Assembly (NCBI GenBank): GCA_946999645.1
Contig: CAMQDS010000002.1
Span: forward strand, 62,001 to 126,000
Direction: 5' to 3'
Source of the DNA: an uncultured Bacteroidales bacterium
GTDB lineage: Bacteria > Bacteroidota > Bacteroidia > Bacteroidales > UBA932
Length of the DNA: 64,000 nucleotides
Shown: positions 53,233 through 61,240 of the stretch, piece by piece
Position numbering within the stretch: the first letter of the stretch is position 1
Layout of the letters: the number at the start of each line of letters is the position of its first letter
Position numbers and translations under genes: made by a program
Notes under the pieces: model-generated
Seen by the model: only the letters and a program-made list of their open reading frames with translations
What the model was told of the DNA's origin: nothing
Database searches by the model: none

Positions 53233-55140
53233 ATGAGAAGTATTAAACATCTTGTAAACTGGTATTTTTCCAAAGAAAAATTTCCATATTGGGGTATCCT
53301 TCTTTTAGATTGTTTTATTATATATCTTGTTTACGTTTTTGTATATGGCGGATATTTTTCTTTATATTATCTAATCAGCAATTTAGGCCCTTTAACAAGG
53401 ACAAGTATCTTATACATAATAATTACTGTAGTCTTCTTTAAGATATTCCATACATATTCTGGAATATTGAGATTTTCTTCTTTTGTAGATTTACAAAGAC
53501 TAGGGATTGCTATGCTATCTTCAGCCATTGTAATAATTCCAATCAATTATTTCATAAGGACAATTGAAGGTAATTTCTTTACTCCATTACTTACAAGGTA
53601 TCTTCTTGCTGTATTGATAATTTCCACCTTTCTTATGTGGGCGGTAAGACTTAGCATTAAGTTTATTTATGATACCATATTCAGGATAGATGGAACAAAA
53701 AGAGTTCTCATTTATGGGGATGAAAATTCTATGGTAGGTCTTGCTAAGCATGTAAGGAGTGAAAAGCCGTCGCGGTTTAATTTTAAGGGTTTTATTTGTG
53801 ATGGTTTCTCCATGAAACATAATCGTATTATGGGGGCAAAAGTTTATTGCATAGATGATAATTTGACCACAATATTAAAAAAGGAGAGAATTGAGGCTGT
53901 ATTAGTGGCACCTTCACAAAATGATAAATTCAGACACGATGAAAGGCTACAAAATCTCATTATTAATGCAGGGGTACAGATTTACATGTCATCTGCAGTG
54001 TCTTTGTGGAATAAGTCTGAAACTCCTGAACTTAAGGAAGTAAGTATTGAGGATTTACTTCCTCGAGAGCAGATTTCCATAGATATGGAGTCTATTGGAA
54101 AATTTTTGTCGTCCAAGAAGATTCTTATAACAGGCTCGGCAGGCAGTATAGGTAGTGAAATAGTAAAACAAATATGCAAGTATAATCCAGCAGAACTTAT
54201 TTTGATTGATCAGGCGGAGACGCCTCAGCACGATATTCGACTTATGCTTGCTAAGGAATATCCTGAGATTAAAGCTCATACAATAGTGACTTCTATTGTA
54301 AATATTGCGACAATGGACCATATATTTAAGAATATGAATCCAGACCTTGTTTTTCATGCTGCTGCATATAAGCATGTTCCTATGATGGAAGATAATCCGG
54401 CAGAAAGTGTTCAGAGCAATATTTATGGTACCAAAATGCTTGCTGACCTATCTGTAAAATACGGAGTTGAGAGATTTGTAATGATTTCTACAGATAAAGC
54501 AGTTAATCCAAGCAATGTTATGGGCTGTTCAAAACGTATCTGTGAGATGTATGTCCAAAGTCTAAATTCGGCAGAGTTGAGCGGACGAGTTCCTGGGCGG
54601 ACTCATTTTATAACTACAAGATTTGGTAATGTCTTAGGTTCAAATGGCTCTGTAATACCCCTATTCAAGGAACAAATTCGTTTAGGCGGACCTGTTACTG
54701 TGACATCTCCTGATATAGTACGTTACTTTATGCTTATTTCTGAAGCAAGTAAATTGGTTTTGGAGGCTGGTGCTAAAGGGAAGGGGGGAGAAATCTTCGT
54801 CTTTGATATGGGAAAGCCAGTTAAGATAGCAGACTTGGCAAAACGTATGATACTTCTTAGCGGAGCAAAAGATATAAAGATTAATTTTATAGGATTGAGA
54901 GATGGCGAGAAATTATATGAGGAAGTTTTGAGTGCGGCTGAACACACAATGCCATCTTTTCACGAAAAAATCAGAATAGCTTCTACGCGAGAAGTTGATT
55001 ATGATACTATTTCAAAAGAAATAGATGAACTTGTTACTCTGTCATATTCATACGATGATATGAAGATAGTGGGTGCAATGAAGAAAATCGTTCCAGAATA
55101 TAAAAGTGCTAATTCTGTATACGAATCTTTAGACAAGTAA
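53233..55140 (+). CDS. CapD/WbpM/PglF-type nucleotide-sugar dehydratase-epimerase
   Basis: Membrane-bound enzyme for UDP-sugar 4,6-dehydration in surface glycan synthesis. Four N-terminal membrane helices (about 15-145) and a CoA-binding-like Rossmann domain (about 150-270) are followed by an extended short-chain dehydrogenase domain with the NAD motif GSAGSIGSEIV. The active-site block is STDKAVNPSNVMGCSKR, where Met replaces the usual Tyr of YxxxK, as in PglF/WbpM. The 635-residue length is normal. No other glycan genes lie beside it. Confidence 0.93.
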   Translation: MRSIKHLVNWYFSKEKFPYWGILLLDCFIIYLVYVFVYGGYFSLYYLISNLGPLTRTSILYIIITVVFFKIFHTYSGILRFSSFVDLQRLGIAMLSSAIVIIPINYFIRTIEGNFFTPLLTRYLLAVLIISTFLMWAVRLSIKFIYDTIFRIDGTKRVLIYGDENSMVGLAKHVRSEKPSRFNFKGFICDGFSMKHNRIMGAKVYCIDDNLTTILKKERIEAVLVAPSQNDKFRHDERLQNLIINAGVQIYMSSAVSLWNKSETPELKEVSIEDLLPREQISIDMESIGKFLSSKKILITGSAGSIGSEIVKQICKYNPAELILIDQAETPQHDIRLMLAKEYPEIKAHTIVTSIVNIATMDHIFKNMNPDLVFHAAAYKHVPMMEDNPAESVQSNIYGTKMLADLSVKYGVERFVMISTDKAVNPSNVMGCSKRICEMYVQSLNSAELSGRVPGRTHFITTRFGNVLGSNGSVIPLFKEQIRLGGPVTVTSPDIVRYFMLISEASKLVLEAGAKGKGGEIFVFDMGKPVKIADLAKRMILLSGAKDIKINFIGLRDGEKLYEEVLSAAEHTMPSFHEKIRIASTREVDYDTISKEIDELVTLSYSYDDMKIVGAMKKIVPEYKSANSVYESLDK

Positions 55141-55143
55141 TAC

Positions 55144-55605
55144 TTACTTTTTATTTATATCTAAGGGAATAGAAGCAAATGTGAGTTCTCCTTTGCTGCA
55201 AAGCTTTCCGTTTACCTCAAGTTTTGCAGTAAAAATGCAAAGTGTACTTCTGCGACGTTCTAATTGAGCTGTAACTTCACATAAATCTCCCGGACGAACA
55301 ATATTTTTAAATCGTACTTTATCTATCCCAGCATATAGCGTTATATGACCGGGAATTTCATCTTTTACCATAATGGCACAACTTTGAGCCATTATTTCGC
55401 ATTGTATAACTCCAGGAACAATAGGTTCACCTGGAAAATGACCACGAGTAAAAAATTCGTCTTCTTTTATGAGATATTTGGCATGTGCCATACCCTTATC
55501 GTCTATGAAAGCTTCATCTATTAGCAGCATCGGTTCTCTATGTGGAAGAAACTGCTTTATTTCATCCTTATTCATTATAATTTCGGTTTTAGTATTATAG
55601 TCCAT
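55144..55605 (-). CDS. fabZ: 3-hydroxyacyl-ACP dehydratase FabZ (stand-alone)
   Basis: Dehydrates 3-hydroxyacyl-ACP in fatty-acid elongation. The hot-dog fold signature FLPHREPMLLIDEA and the catalytic block RGHFPGEPIVPGVIQCEIMA (His and Glu) are intact. The true start may be the internal ATG at 55575 (MNKDEIKQFL), which matches the usual FabZ N-terminus better. In most Bacteroidales FabZ is the C-terminal half of LpxC; here it is separate and clustered with fabF and fabK. Confidence 0.88.
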   Translation of the reverse strand: MDYNTKTEIIMNKDEIKQFLPHREPMLLIDEAFIDDKGMAHAKYLIKEDEFFTRGHFPGEPIVPGVIQCEIMAQSCAIMVKDEIPGHITLYAGIDKVRFKNIVRPGDLCEVTAQLERRRSTLCIFTAKLEVNGKLCSKGELTFASIPLDINKK

Positions 55606-55624
55606 ATATCTTCATGGAAAACTG

Positions 55625-56884
55625 TTATTCTTTATAATTTCTGAACGTAATACATGCATTATGTCCACCAAAGCCTAAGGAATCGGAAATTCCTATCGTA
55701 AGTTCACTTTTTATTGCCACATTAGGTGTGTAGTCAAGGTCACACTCGGGGTCAGGGGTATCCAGGTTGATTGTAGGAGGTATTATTCCTTCTCTTAATG
55801 CTAATATTGTTGCAATCGCCTCTGCTGCTCCTGCTGCTCCTAACATATGCCCAGTCATTGATTTTATGGAACTTATATGAGCTTTATATGCAAAATCTCC
55901 AAGAACTGCTTTATATGCTGCAGTTTCTGTTACATCATTCAGTTTTGTGCCTGTACCGTGGGCATTAATATACAGATTATCTGTAGTTTTATCAAATTTT
56001 GCCTCTTCCAATGCTATGGAAATGCATTTTCCCTGTGTGCTGCCATCGGGTCTTGGAGCTGTGGGGTGGTAGGCATCACAGGTATTCCCATATCCCACTA
56101 TTTCACTCAATATTTTTGCTCCACGTTTTTTCGCATGCTCGTATTCTTCAAGGATAATGATACCAGCACCATCTCCCATAACAAAACCCTGTCTGTTTTT
56201 ATTGAATGGAAGTGAAGCATATTTAGGATTTTCTGAACGCGAAAGGGCTTTTGCATTTGCAAATCCAGCTATTCCGAGTGGAATTGTTGCATTTTCACAT
56301 CCACCTGCAATTATTGCATCAGCATAACCGTGTTTTATCGCACGGAAAGCTTCTCCAATACAGTGTGAAGATGTAGCACAAGCGGTAACTATATCTAAAC
56401 AAGGACCTTGCGCATGAAATTTTATTGCAATGTGTGCAGCGGCTATATTGGAAATTATAGTAGGAATAAATAAGGGTGAAACCCATTGTCCTGTAGGATC
56501 TTCAAGCATTTTAGCCGTTTCCCTTACATGAGTTTCAAAGCCTCCTATTCCAGAGCCTACATATACACCGAGTCTGAATGGTTCAATATTTTTGTTATCT
56601 CCTTCGGAATGTAGATTTGCAACTTGCATTGCTTGTATAGCGGCTGCCATTCCATATTGTGAAAATAAGTCTTGCTTTCTTGTAAATGATTTGTCTATAC
56701 CGTATTTCTCAGGTTCAAAATTTTTTATTTTACCTGCAATTTTTACTGGAAGATTATTAGAAGAAAAATCTTCGACAACTTCAATGCCGCAGACCCCCTT
56801 TTTTAGATTATCCCAGAAGGTTGGTACATCATTTCCAATAGATGAAATAACCCCCATTCCTGTAATTACTACTCTTCTATTCAT
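55625..56884 (-). CDS. fabF: 3-oxoacyl-ACP synthase II FabF
   Basis: Condensing enzyme of fatty-acid elongation. The catalytic Cys is in VTACATSSHCIG, and His residues are in NAHGTGTKLND and KSMTGHMLGAAG, giving the Cys-His-His triad. The 419-residue length is normal. It lies 19 bases upstream of fabZ on the same strand, after the FabK-like gene. Confidence 0.96.
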   Translation of the reverse strand: MNRRVVITGMGVISSIGNDVPTFWDNLKKGVCGIEVVEDFSSNNLPVKIAGKIKNFEPEKYGIDKSFTRKQDLFSQYGMAAAIQAMQVANLHSEGDNKNIEPFRLGVYVGSGIGGFETHVRETAKMLEDPTGQWVSPLFIPTIISNIAAAHIAIKFHAQGPCLDIVTACATSSHCIGEAFRAIKHGYADAIIAGGCENATIPLGIAGFANAKALSRSENPKYASLPFNKNRQGFVMGDGAGIIILEEYEHAKKRGAKILSEIVGYGNTCDAYHPTAPRPDGSTQGKCISIALEEAKFDKTTDNLYINAHGTGTKLNDVTETAAYKAVLGDFAYKAHISSIKSMTGHMLGAAGAAEAIATILALREGIIPPTINLDTPDPECDLDYTPNVAIKSELTIGISDSLGFGGHNACITFRNYKE

Positions 56885-56900
56885 TTCGTAGGTGATACAG

Positions 56901-57848
56901 TTATTGAATTAGGTTTATTGAATTTGTCAAGAGTTGTTCTGCTCCTAAAATTATGTCATTTACAATTTCTGCTGCAGTTTCTCTCTTTTTAATCATTCCT
57001 GCTACCTCACCTGCAAGAAAACTACCTTGTGAGTTGTCCCCATCAAAAACAGCTTTTCTCAGCGAACCTCGCCCTAACTCCATTAACTCTTCTTTCTGTA
57101 CTTCTGGAGAGGCTTCCATTTTGGAAAATTTCTTTGAAAAAGGTGTTTTAAGGCATCTTACGGCATCTCCGATTGATTTTCCTGTAACTATTGTGCTGAC
57201 GTCAGAAGCTTTGATTAACTTCTCCTTGTAATTTTCATTTATTCTACATTCATCTGCCATCAAAAAGCGAGTGCCGAGTTGGACACCGCACGCTCCAAGC
57301 ATAAATGCGGCTGCAGCTCCTCTTCCATCGAAAATTCCACCAGCTGCCATAACAGGAATATCTAAAGCATCAACTATCTGAGGTATCAGTGCCATTGTGT
57401 TTATTTCCCCGACATGACCTCCTGATTCTGCCCCTTCAGCTATTACTGCAGATGCTCCAAGTTCTTGCATTTTAATGGCATAAGCCACAGACGCCACAAC
57501 AGGAATTACCGTTATTCCTGCCTCCTTCCATTTTTCCATATATTGTCCTGGAGAGCCAGCTCCAGTAGTCAATATTTTAATTCCTTCTTCTATTGCTAAA
57601 TTGGCAATTTCAGCAGCATTAGGAGCCGCAAGCATAATGTTAAGACCAAATGGTTTGTCTGTCTTTTCTTTACACTTCCGTATTTCGTTCCTTACATCTT
57701 CAGTGCTGAAGTTGATGGATGAAATAAGTCCCAATCCTCCTGCATTAGAAACTGCAGCTGCAAGATTGGCATCTGCAATCCAAGCCATTCCCCCTTGAAA
57801 CACAGGATATTTTATCCCTGTTATATCGCAAATAAGGCTTTTAATCAT
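56901..57848 (-). CDS. FabK-like enoyl-ACP reductase / NAD(P)H-flavin oxidoreductase
   Basis: FMN-dependent TIM-barrel protein of the nitronate monooxygenase/FabK family. Motifs are YPVFQGGMAWIADANLAAAV, AEGAESGGHVG (with the His typical of FabK) and PVMAAGGIFDGRG. Position directly before fabF and fabZ favours FabK, the flavin enoyl reductase that replaces FabI, over nitronate monooxygenase. I start at ATG 57848, because the longer frame begins with a TTG inside a -7 element. Confidence 0.82.
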   Translation of the reverse strand: MIKSLICDITGIKYPVFQGGMAWIADANLAAAVSNAGGLGLISSINFSTEDVRNEIRKCKEKTDKPFGLNIMLAAPNAAEIANLAIEEGIKILTTGAGSPGQYMEKWKEAGITVIPVVASVAYAIKMQELGASAVIAEGAESGGHVGEINTMALIPQIVDALDIPVMAAGGIFDGRGAAAAFMLGACGVQLGTRFLMADECRINENYKEKLIKASDVSTIVTGKSIGDAVRCLKTPFSKKFSKMEASPEVQKEELMELGRGSLRKAVFDGDNSQGSFLAGEVAGMIKKRETAAEIVNDIILGAEQLLTNSINLIQ

Positions 57849-57875
57849 ACTGTGATTACTTATTTTGTGTAAGGG

Positions 57876-57883
57876 CAAATATA
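57876..57883 (-). promoter_or_regulatory. -7 promoter element of the fabK-fabF-fabZ unit
   Basis: TATATTTG on the - strand, 27 bases before the FabK-like start. It lies at the stop of the DUF4293 gene. Confidence 0.55.
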
Positions 57884-57884
57884 A

Positions 57885-58322
57885 TTATTTATTTCTTTTC
57901 CTTCTGGCTGCTCTTAAGTGGTAGGCACTTTCTACAAGAAGTTGGTCAGCAAAAATGCCTCTTGCTGCAAGTATATTCAATACTACAGAAATAAATGGAA
58001 AAATCGCCGTGAGTTTAAATACCATCAAATCCTTGGTGCAGAAGAAGTCGACGGCGAGCCATATTTGAAGGGCAAGAGTAATTATTGCAGATAATACAGC
58101 TGTTCTCATTTGAAATACCCTTATTTTATATGTTGTAAGGGCAAGTATATTAAGTAGAGAAACTATTATCATAAGCACGAGGTAAGGAATATACTCAATG
58201 TATGTATATACCTCTACTTCATTGCCGTCAGCCCCATAAATGGCAGCTTTATTACTGAAGAACATAATCCCTATAAGGATTGTAGAAATTGCAAGATAAA
58301 GAGTTTGTATTCTTTGCCACAT
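57885..58322 (-). CDS. DUF4293 membrane protein
   Basis: A 145-residue protein opening MWQRIQTLYLAIS, as is usual for DUF4293, with four hydrophobic helices and a basic tail (RAARRKRNK). The family is nearly confined to Bacteroidota and has no known function. It has its own promoter (58343-58350) and precedes the fatty-acid genes. Confidence 0.85.
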   Translation of the reverse strand: MWQRIQTLYLAISTILIGIMFFSNKAAIYGADGNEVEVYTYIEYIPYLVLMIIVSLLNILALTTYKIRVFQMRTAVLSAIITLALQIWLAVDFFCTKDLMVFKLTAIFPFISVVLNILAARGIFADQLLVESAYHLRAARRKRNK

Positions 58323-58342
58323 TTTAACATCATTTATTTACG

Positions 58343-58350
58343 CAAAAATA
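58343..58350 (-). promoter_or_regulatory. -7 promoter element of the DUF4293 gene
   Basis: TATTTTTG on the - strand, 20 bases before the start; divergent from the element at 58372. Confidence 0.5.
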
Positions 58351-58371
58351 GGAATTATGTGAAGAAAAACC

Positions 58372-58379
58372 TACTTTTG
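58372..58379 (+). promoter_or_regulatory. -7 promoter element of the nucleoside phosphorylase gene
   Basis: TACTTTTG, 26 bases before the start codon. Confidence 0.5.
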
Positions 58380-58405
58380 CTACTATTACATAACACTTAT
58401 ATATT

Positions 58406-59275
58406 ATGAGAATAGCCGAATCAGAATTAATTATTAATGCAGATGGTTCTGTTTTTCATCTGCATATGAAACCAGAGGAATTAGCCTCCAACGTTATATT
58501 AGTGGGAGATCCAGGTAGGGTTGATATGGTATCAGAATTTTTAACCGATATAGAATTTAGGCATCAGTCGAGGGAATTTGTTTCTGTTACTGGACGTTAT
58601 AACTCAAAAAGAGTCACTGTACTCTCAACAGGAATAGGAACGGATAATATTGATATTGTAATGAACGAATTAGACGCTCTTGCAAATATTAATTTTGAAA
58701 CTCGTGAGCCAAATAAAGAACATCGCTCCCTAAATATTTTGAGAATTGGGACTTCAGGTGCTATACAGAAAGACATACCTTTAGGTTCTTATGTTTTCTC
58801 TCATATATCTGTCGGGTGTGATGGACTCATGAATTGGTATGCAGATAGAGACAAAGTTTCTCTTTTAGATATGGAAGAGGCTTTTAAAAAGCATGTCGGC
58901 TGGAATAAGCATCTTCCAGACCCTTACTTTGTTCCAAATGGAAATAAACTTATAGAGAAGTTTGAAGACTGTACTATAAAAGGTGTAACTATTTCTGCTT
59001 CTGGTTTTTATGGACCTCAGGGACGAGTTTTAAGGATGCCTCTTGCAATGCCTAATATGTTAAATGATTTTGAAACTTTCCGTTTTGGCGATTGGCGTAT
59101 TACAAACTTTGAAATGGAAGGTTCTGCTATTGCTGGAATTGCTTCTCATCTTGGACATCAAGGAGGAACAGTATGTTGCATTATTGCCAATAGGCATTTG
59201 CATTGCAGTAATCCGGATTACAAGCCACAGGTTCGTGGTCTTGTAGAATTGTCTTTGGATAGACTTACACGATAA
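58406..59275 (+). CDS. Nucleoside phosphorylase (uridine phosphorylase-like)
   Basis: Cytoplasmic salvage enzyme of the PNP/UDP family I. The phosphate-binding opening VILVGDPGRVDMVSEF, RIGTSGAIQ and the nucleoside-site FEMEGSAIAGIASHLGH are present. The Phe-Glu-Met-Glu block is typical of uridine phosphorylases, but the exact base is uncertain. The 289-residue length is a little longer than E. coli Udp. It is a single-gene transcript ending at a clear terminator. Confidence 0.9.
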   Translation: MRIAESELIINADGSVFHLHMKPEELASNVILVGDPGRVDMVSEFLTDIEFRHQSREFVSVTGRYNSKRVTVLSTGIGTDNIDIVMNELDALANINFETREPNKEHRSLNILRIGTSGAIQKDIPLGSYVFSHISVGCDGLMNWYADRDKVSLLDMEEAFKKHVGWNKHLPDPYFVPNGNKLIEKFEDCTIKGVTISASGFYGPQGRVLRMPLAMPNMLNDFETFRFGDWRITNFEMEGSAIAGIASHLGHQGGTVCCIIANRHLHCSNPDYKPQVRGLVELSLDRLTR

Positions 59276-59291
59276 GACCTATAAATTAAAT

Positions 59292-59326
59292 AAAAACGGT
59301 GGCTTGTTACAGTCACCGTTTTTTTT
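59292..59326. terminator. bidirectional terminator
   Basis: AAAACGGTG (59293-59301) pairs with CACCGTTTT (59314-59322), flanked by T and A runs. It serves the nucleoside phosphorylase gene and the convergent hydrolase gene. Confidence 0.85.
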
Positions 59327-59352
59327 ATTAATATTAGTATAGAATTTCAAGA

Positions 59353-60318
59353 TTAATATAGACTTTCAAGTGTTGCAGCTTCCCATTTTGGAACTGTAGG
59401 ATCGTCTATGAATGAATCAATTATACGAGGTGCATTTTCAATAATGTTTATTTCAAGAAAACGCTTTTGTTCAGGCCATGTAGGAACAAAATTTGTCGCC
59501 ATATCGTGTGAGTGGTTGGCATAACGGAAGATATTGTAAATATATCCATTCTTTTTGCATATTTTCGCAAGTACATCAGAACCGAAAACTCCCCAGTTAA
59601 ATACTTTCAACTGTTTGTAGTTCACTGTCTTATCAATTGTCCCGTGAATAAACATTTGAGGGCAAGGTGTTTTGTTGTACCTTATTTTACCCTTATCAGT
59701 GACAATTGCTCCAGCAAAAGATATAAGACCTTTATAATTAAATCCTTTAGGAAGCAATTTTGAAAGTTCTGTGGAATTGCATATTTCTTGTTCTGCGGCT
59801 ACAGCAATCATTGCACCGGCGGAACTTCCTGAGAGTACTATGTTCTTAGGATCAACTCCCAATGATTTTGCATTCTCTACAATATAACTTGTTGCCGCAA
59901 ACAAATCTTCAATACCCATGACTACAGCCTTCCTCGTGGCGCGGGCAGTTGCGAAGATGCGAGTGATGCTGAAACTCATATTGACACCTTTAAGTCCCAA
60001 TCTATAATCTATTGTAATAACTCTATATCCATTGTCATTCAGGGTTTTAAACCATGGAAAATAAGAAGGGTTGGAACGTTTACCTCCTATAAACCCACCA
60101 CCGAACATAAAAAGGACAGTAGGCTTCTCAAGCCCTTTGTGGGTAAGTTCACTTCCAGGGGTCGGCTCATAAACATCCATAAATAGGTTACATGTATCTC
60201 TTTTTGCAAACATATATGTTCCCGATGCTTTAAGTTCGGTTTTATCTTTTGCAGAAGATGTTATAAATGAGCAGAAAATGAAGGCTAAAATTGCCGATAC
60301 CAAATAAAACTTTTTCAT
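59353..60318 (-). CDS. Exported alpha/beta hydrolase (esterase-like)
   Basis: A signal peptide (about 1-23) is followed by an esterase/lipase-type alpha/beta hydrolase. The oxyanion segment FMFGGGFIGGK, the nucleophile elbow LSGSSAGA (Ser), the acid in IHGTIDKTV (Asp) and the His in ANHSHDM are visible. The substrate is unknown; in Bacteroidales similar enzymes deacetylate glycans. It lies 53 bases after the HAD phosphatase gene on the same strand. Confidence 0.85.
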   Translation of the reverse strand: MKKFYLVSAILAFIFCSFITSSAKDKTELKASGTYMFAKRDTCNLFMDVYEPTPGSELTHKGLEKPTVLFMFGGGFIGGKRSNPSYFPWFKTLNDNGYRVITIDYRLGLKGVNMSFSITRIFATARATRKAVVMGIEDLFAATSYIVENAKSLGVDPKNIVLSGSSAGAMIAVAAEQEICNSTELSKLLPKGFNYKGLISFAGAIVTDKGKIRYNKTPCPQMFIHGTIDKTVNYKQLKVFNWGVFGSDVLAKICKKNGYIYNIFRYANHSHDMATNFVPTWPEQKRFLEINIIENAPRIIDSFIDDPTVPKWEAATLESLY

Positions 60319-60371
60319 TGTGTTATCTCTTATATGTTGTTATAATAGCGTTGTAAAGGTATAAAAAAATA

Positions 60372-61028
60372 TCATATTTTAATGTATGAATATAATTCTT
60401 TGGTGTTGTCTGCTATCTTCCACGGCGAATTTGCTTCTAATTCTTCCCGACTTCTAAATCCCCAGGTAACTCCGATTGTTTTAACTCCTGCATTTTTACC
60501 TGTCTGCATATCAACATCCGAATCTCCAATATATATTACCTCATTTTTTTTGATTTCAGGAGCTTCACTCATAATTTGTTCAACTATAGCAGGATCTGGC
60601 TTTATTGGACGTCCTTTGCTCTGTCCTAAAATTTTTAGGAAATGCAATTTTCCGAAAAAGTGACTGATTAGTTTTTCTGCTCCTTCTTGATATTTATTTG
60701 ATGCTATGGCTATTTTAATACCATCTCTTGCCAGTTCTTCCAAAAGTTCTGGTATTCCGTCATAAGGTCGTGTATAGTCGCATTTATGTTCATCGTAATA
60801 AGGCAGAAATAACTCAGCCATTTTTTTGACATTTTCTTCATTAGATGCTTCCTTTGGTAGAGCCATCCGGAATAGGTTATAAATGCCGCGTCCGCAAAGA
60901 AAGTTATATTCTTCAGCTTCTCTTTCTGCGTATCCAAGTTTCCTCAAAGCATAATTTGTCGCCTTTCCGAGGTCTGCTACAGTATTCAGCAAGGTGCCAT
61001 CGAGATCGAAAATAACAAGTTTTGTCAT
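60372..61028 (-). CDS. HAD-family phosphatase, phosphoglycolate phosphatase-like
   Basis: Cytoplasmic HAD hydrolase with motif I IFDLDGTLLNTVADL (nucleophile Asp), motif II IAIASNKYQ, motif III Lys near PIKPDP, and motif IV IYIGDSDVDMQTGKNAG. The 218-residue length and sequence fit the Gph/PGPase subgroup that clears 2-phosphoglycolate, but substrates vary within it. The promoter at 61094-61101 leaves a leader of about 60 bases containing an inverted repeat. Confidence 0.9.
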   Translation of the reverse strand: MTKLVIFDLDGTLLNTVADLGKATNYALRKLGYAEREAEEYNFLCGRGIYNLFRMALPKEASNEENVKKMAELFLPYYDEHKCDYTRPYDGIPELLEELARDGIKIAIASNKYQEGAEKLISHFFGKLHFLKILGQSKGRPIKPDPAIVEQIMSEAPEIKKNEVIYIGDSDVDMQTGKNAGVKTIGVTWGFRSREELEANSPWKIADNTKELYSYIKI

Positions 61029-61056
61029 TGTCTAAAAAATTTAATAAAAATCCATA

Positions 61057-61077
61057 TTGTGCCATGTATAGGCACAA
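61057..61077. promoter_or_regulatory. inverted repeat between gph-like and small gene
   Basis: TTGTGCC-N7-GGCACAA is perfect over 7 bp per arm. It lies upstream of the + strand -7 element at 61086 and in the leader of the - strand gene, so it could be an operator for one or both, or a leader hairpin. Confidence 0.45.
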
Positions 61078-61085
61078 ACAGCATG

Positions 61086-61093
61086 TATCTTTG
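61086..61093 (+). promoter_or_regulatory. -7 promoter element of the 41-codon gene
   Basis: TATCTTTG, 21 bases before the ATG at 61115. It directly abuts the divergent element TATATTTG (61094-61101). Confidence 0.55.
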
Positions 61094-61101
61094 CAAATAT
61101 A
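61094..61101 (-). promoter_or_regulatory. -7 promoter element of the HAD phosphatase gene
   Basis: TATATTTG on the - strand, back-to-back with the + strand element, so the two polymerases could not bind at once. Confidence 0.5.
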
Positions 61102-61114
61102 AAAAACAAATATT

Positions 61115-61240
61115 ATGAAAAATACAGAGTTTAACATCAATTCACTTATTTCTATAATTTCACCAGAAACCTCTTTACCAGAACTGATATCCATGATTGA
61201 TGATATGGGTCTTGAAATGGTGGATGTGGAAAATATTTAA
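61115..61240 (+). CDS. small protein of 41 residues, unknown
   Basis: It is too short for usual ORF cut-offs but well supported by context. It starts at ATG 61115, 21 bases after a consensus -7 element, with an A-rich region before the ATG. The product begins MKNTEFNINSLISI and ends MGLEMVDVENI; it is acidic with alternating hydrophobic residues and has no signal peptide or membrane helix. Its TAA stop shares the palindromic TTAA with the stop of the convergent ClpC-like gene. I recognise no family. Confidence 0.6.
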   Translation: MKNTEFNINSLISIISPETSLPELISMIDDMGLEMVDVENI

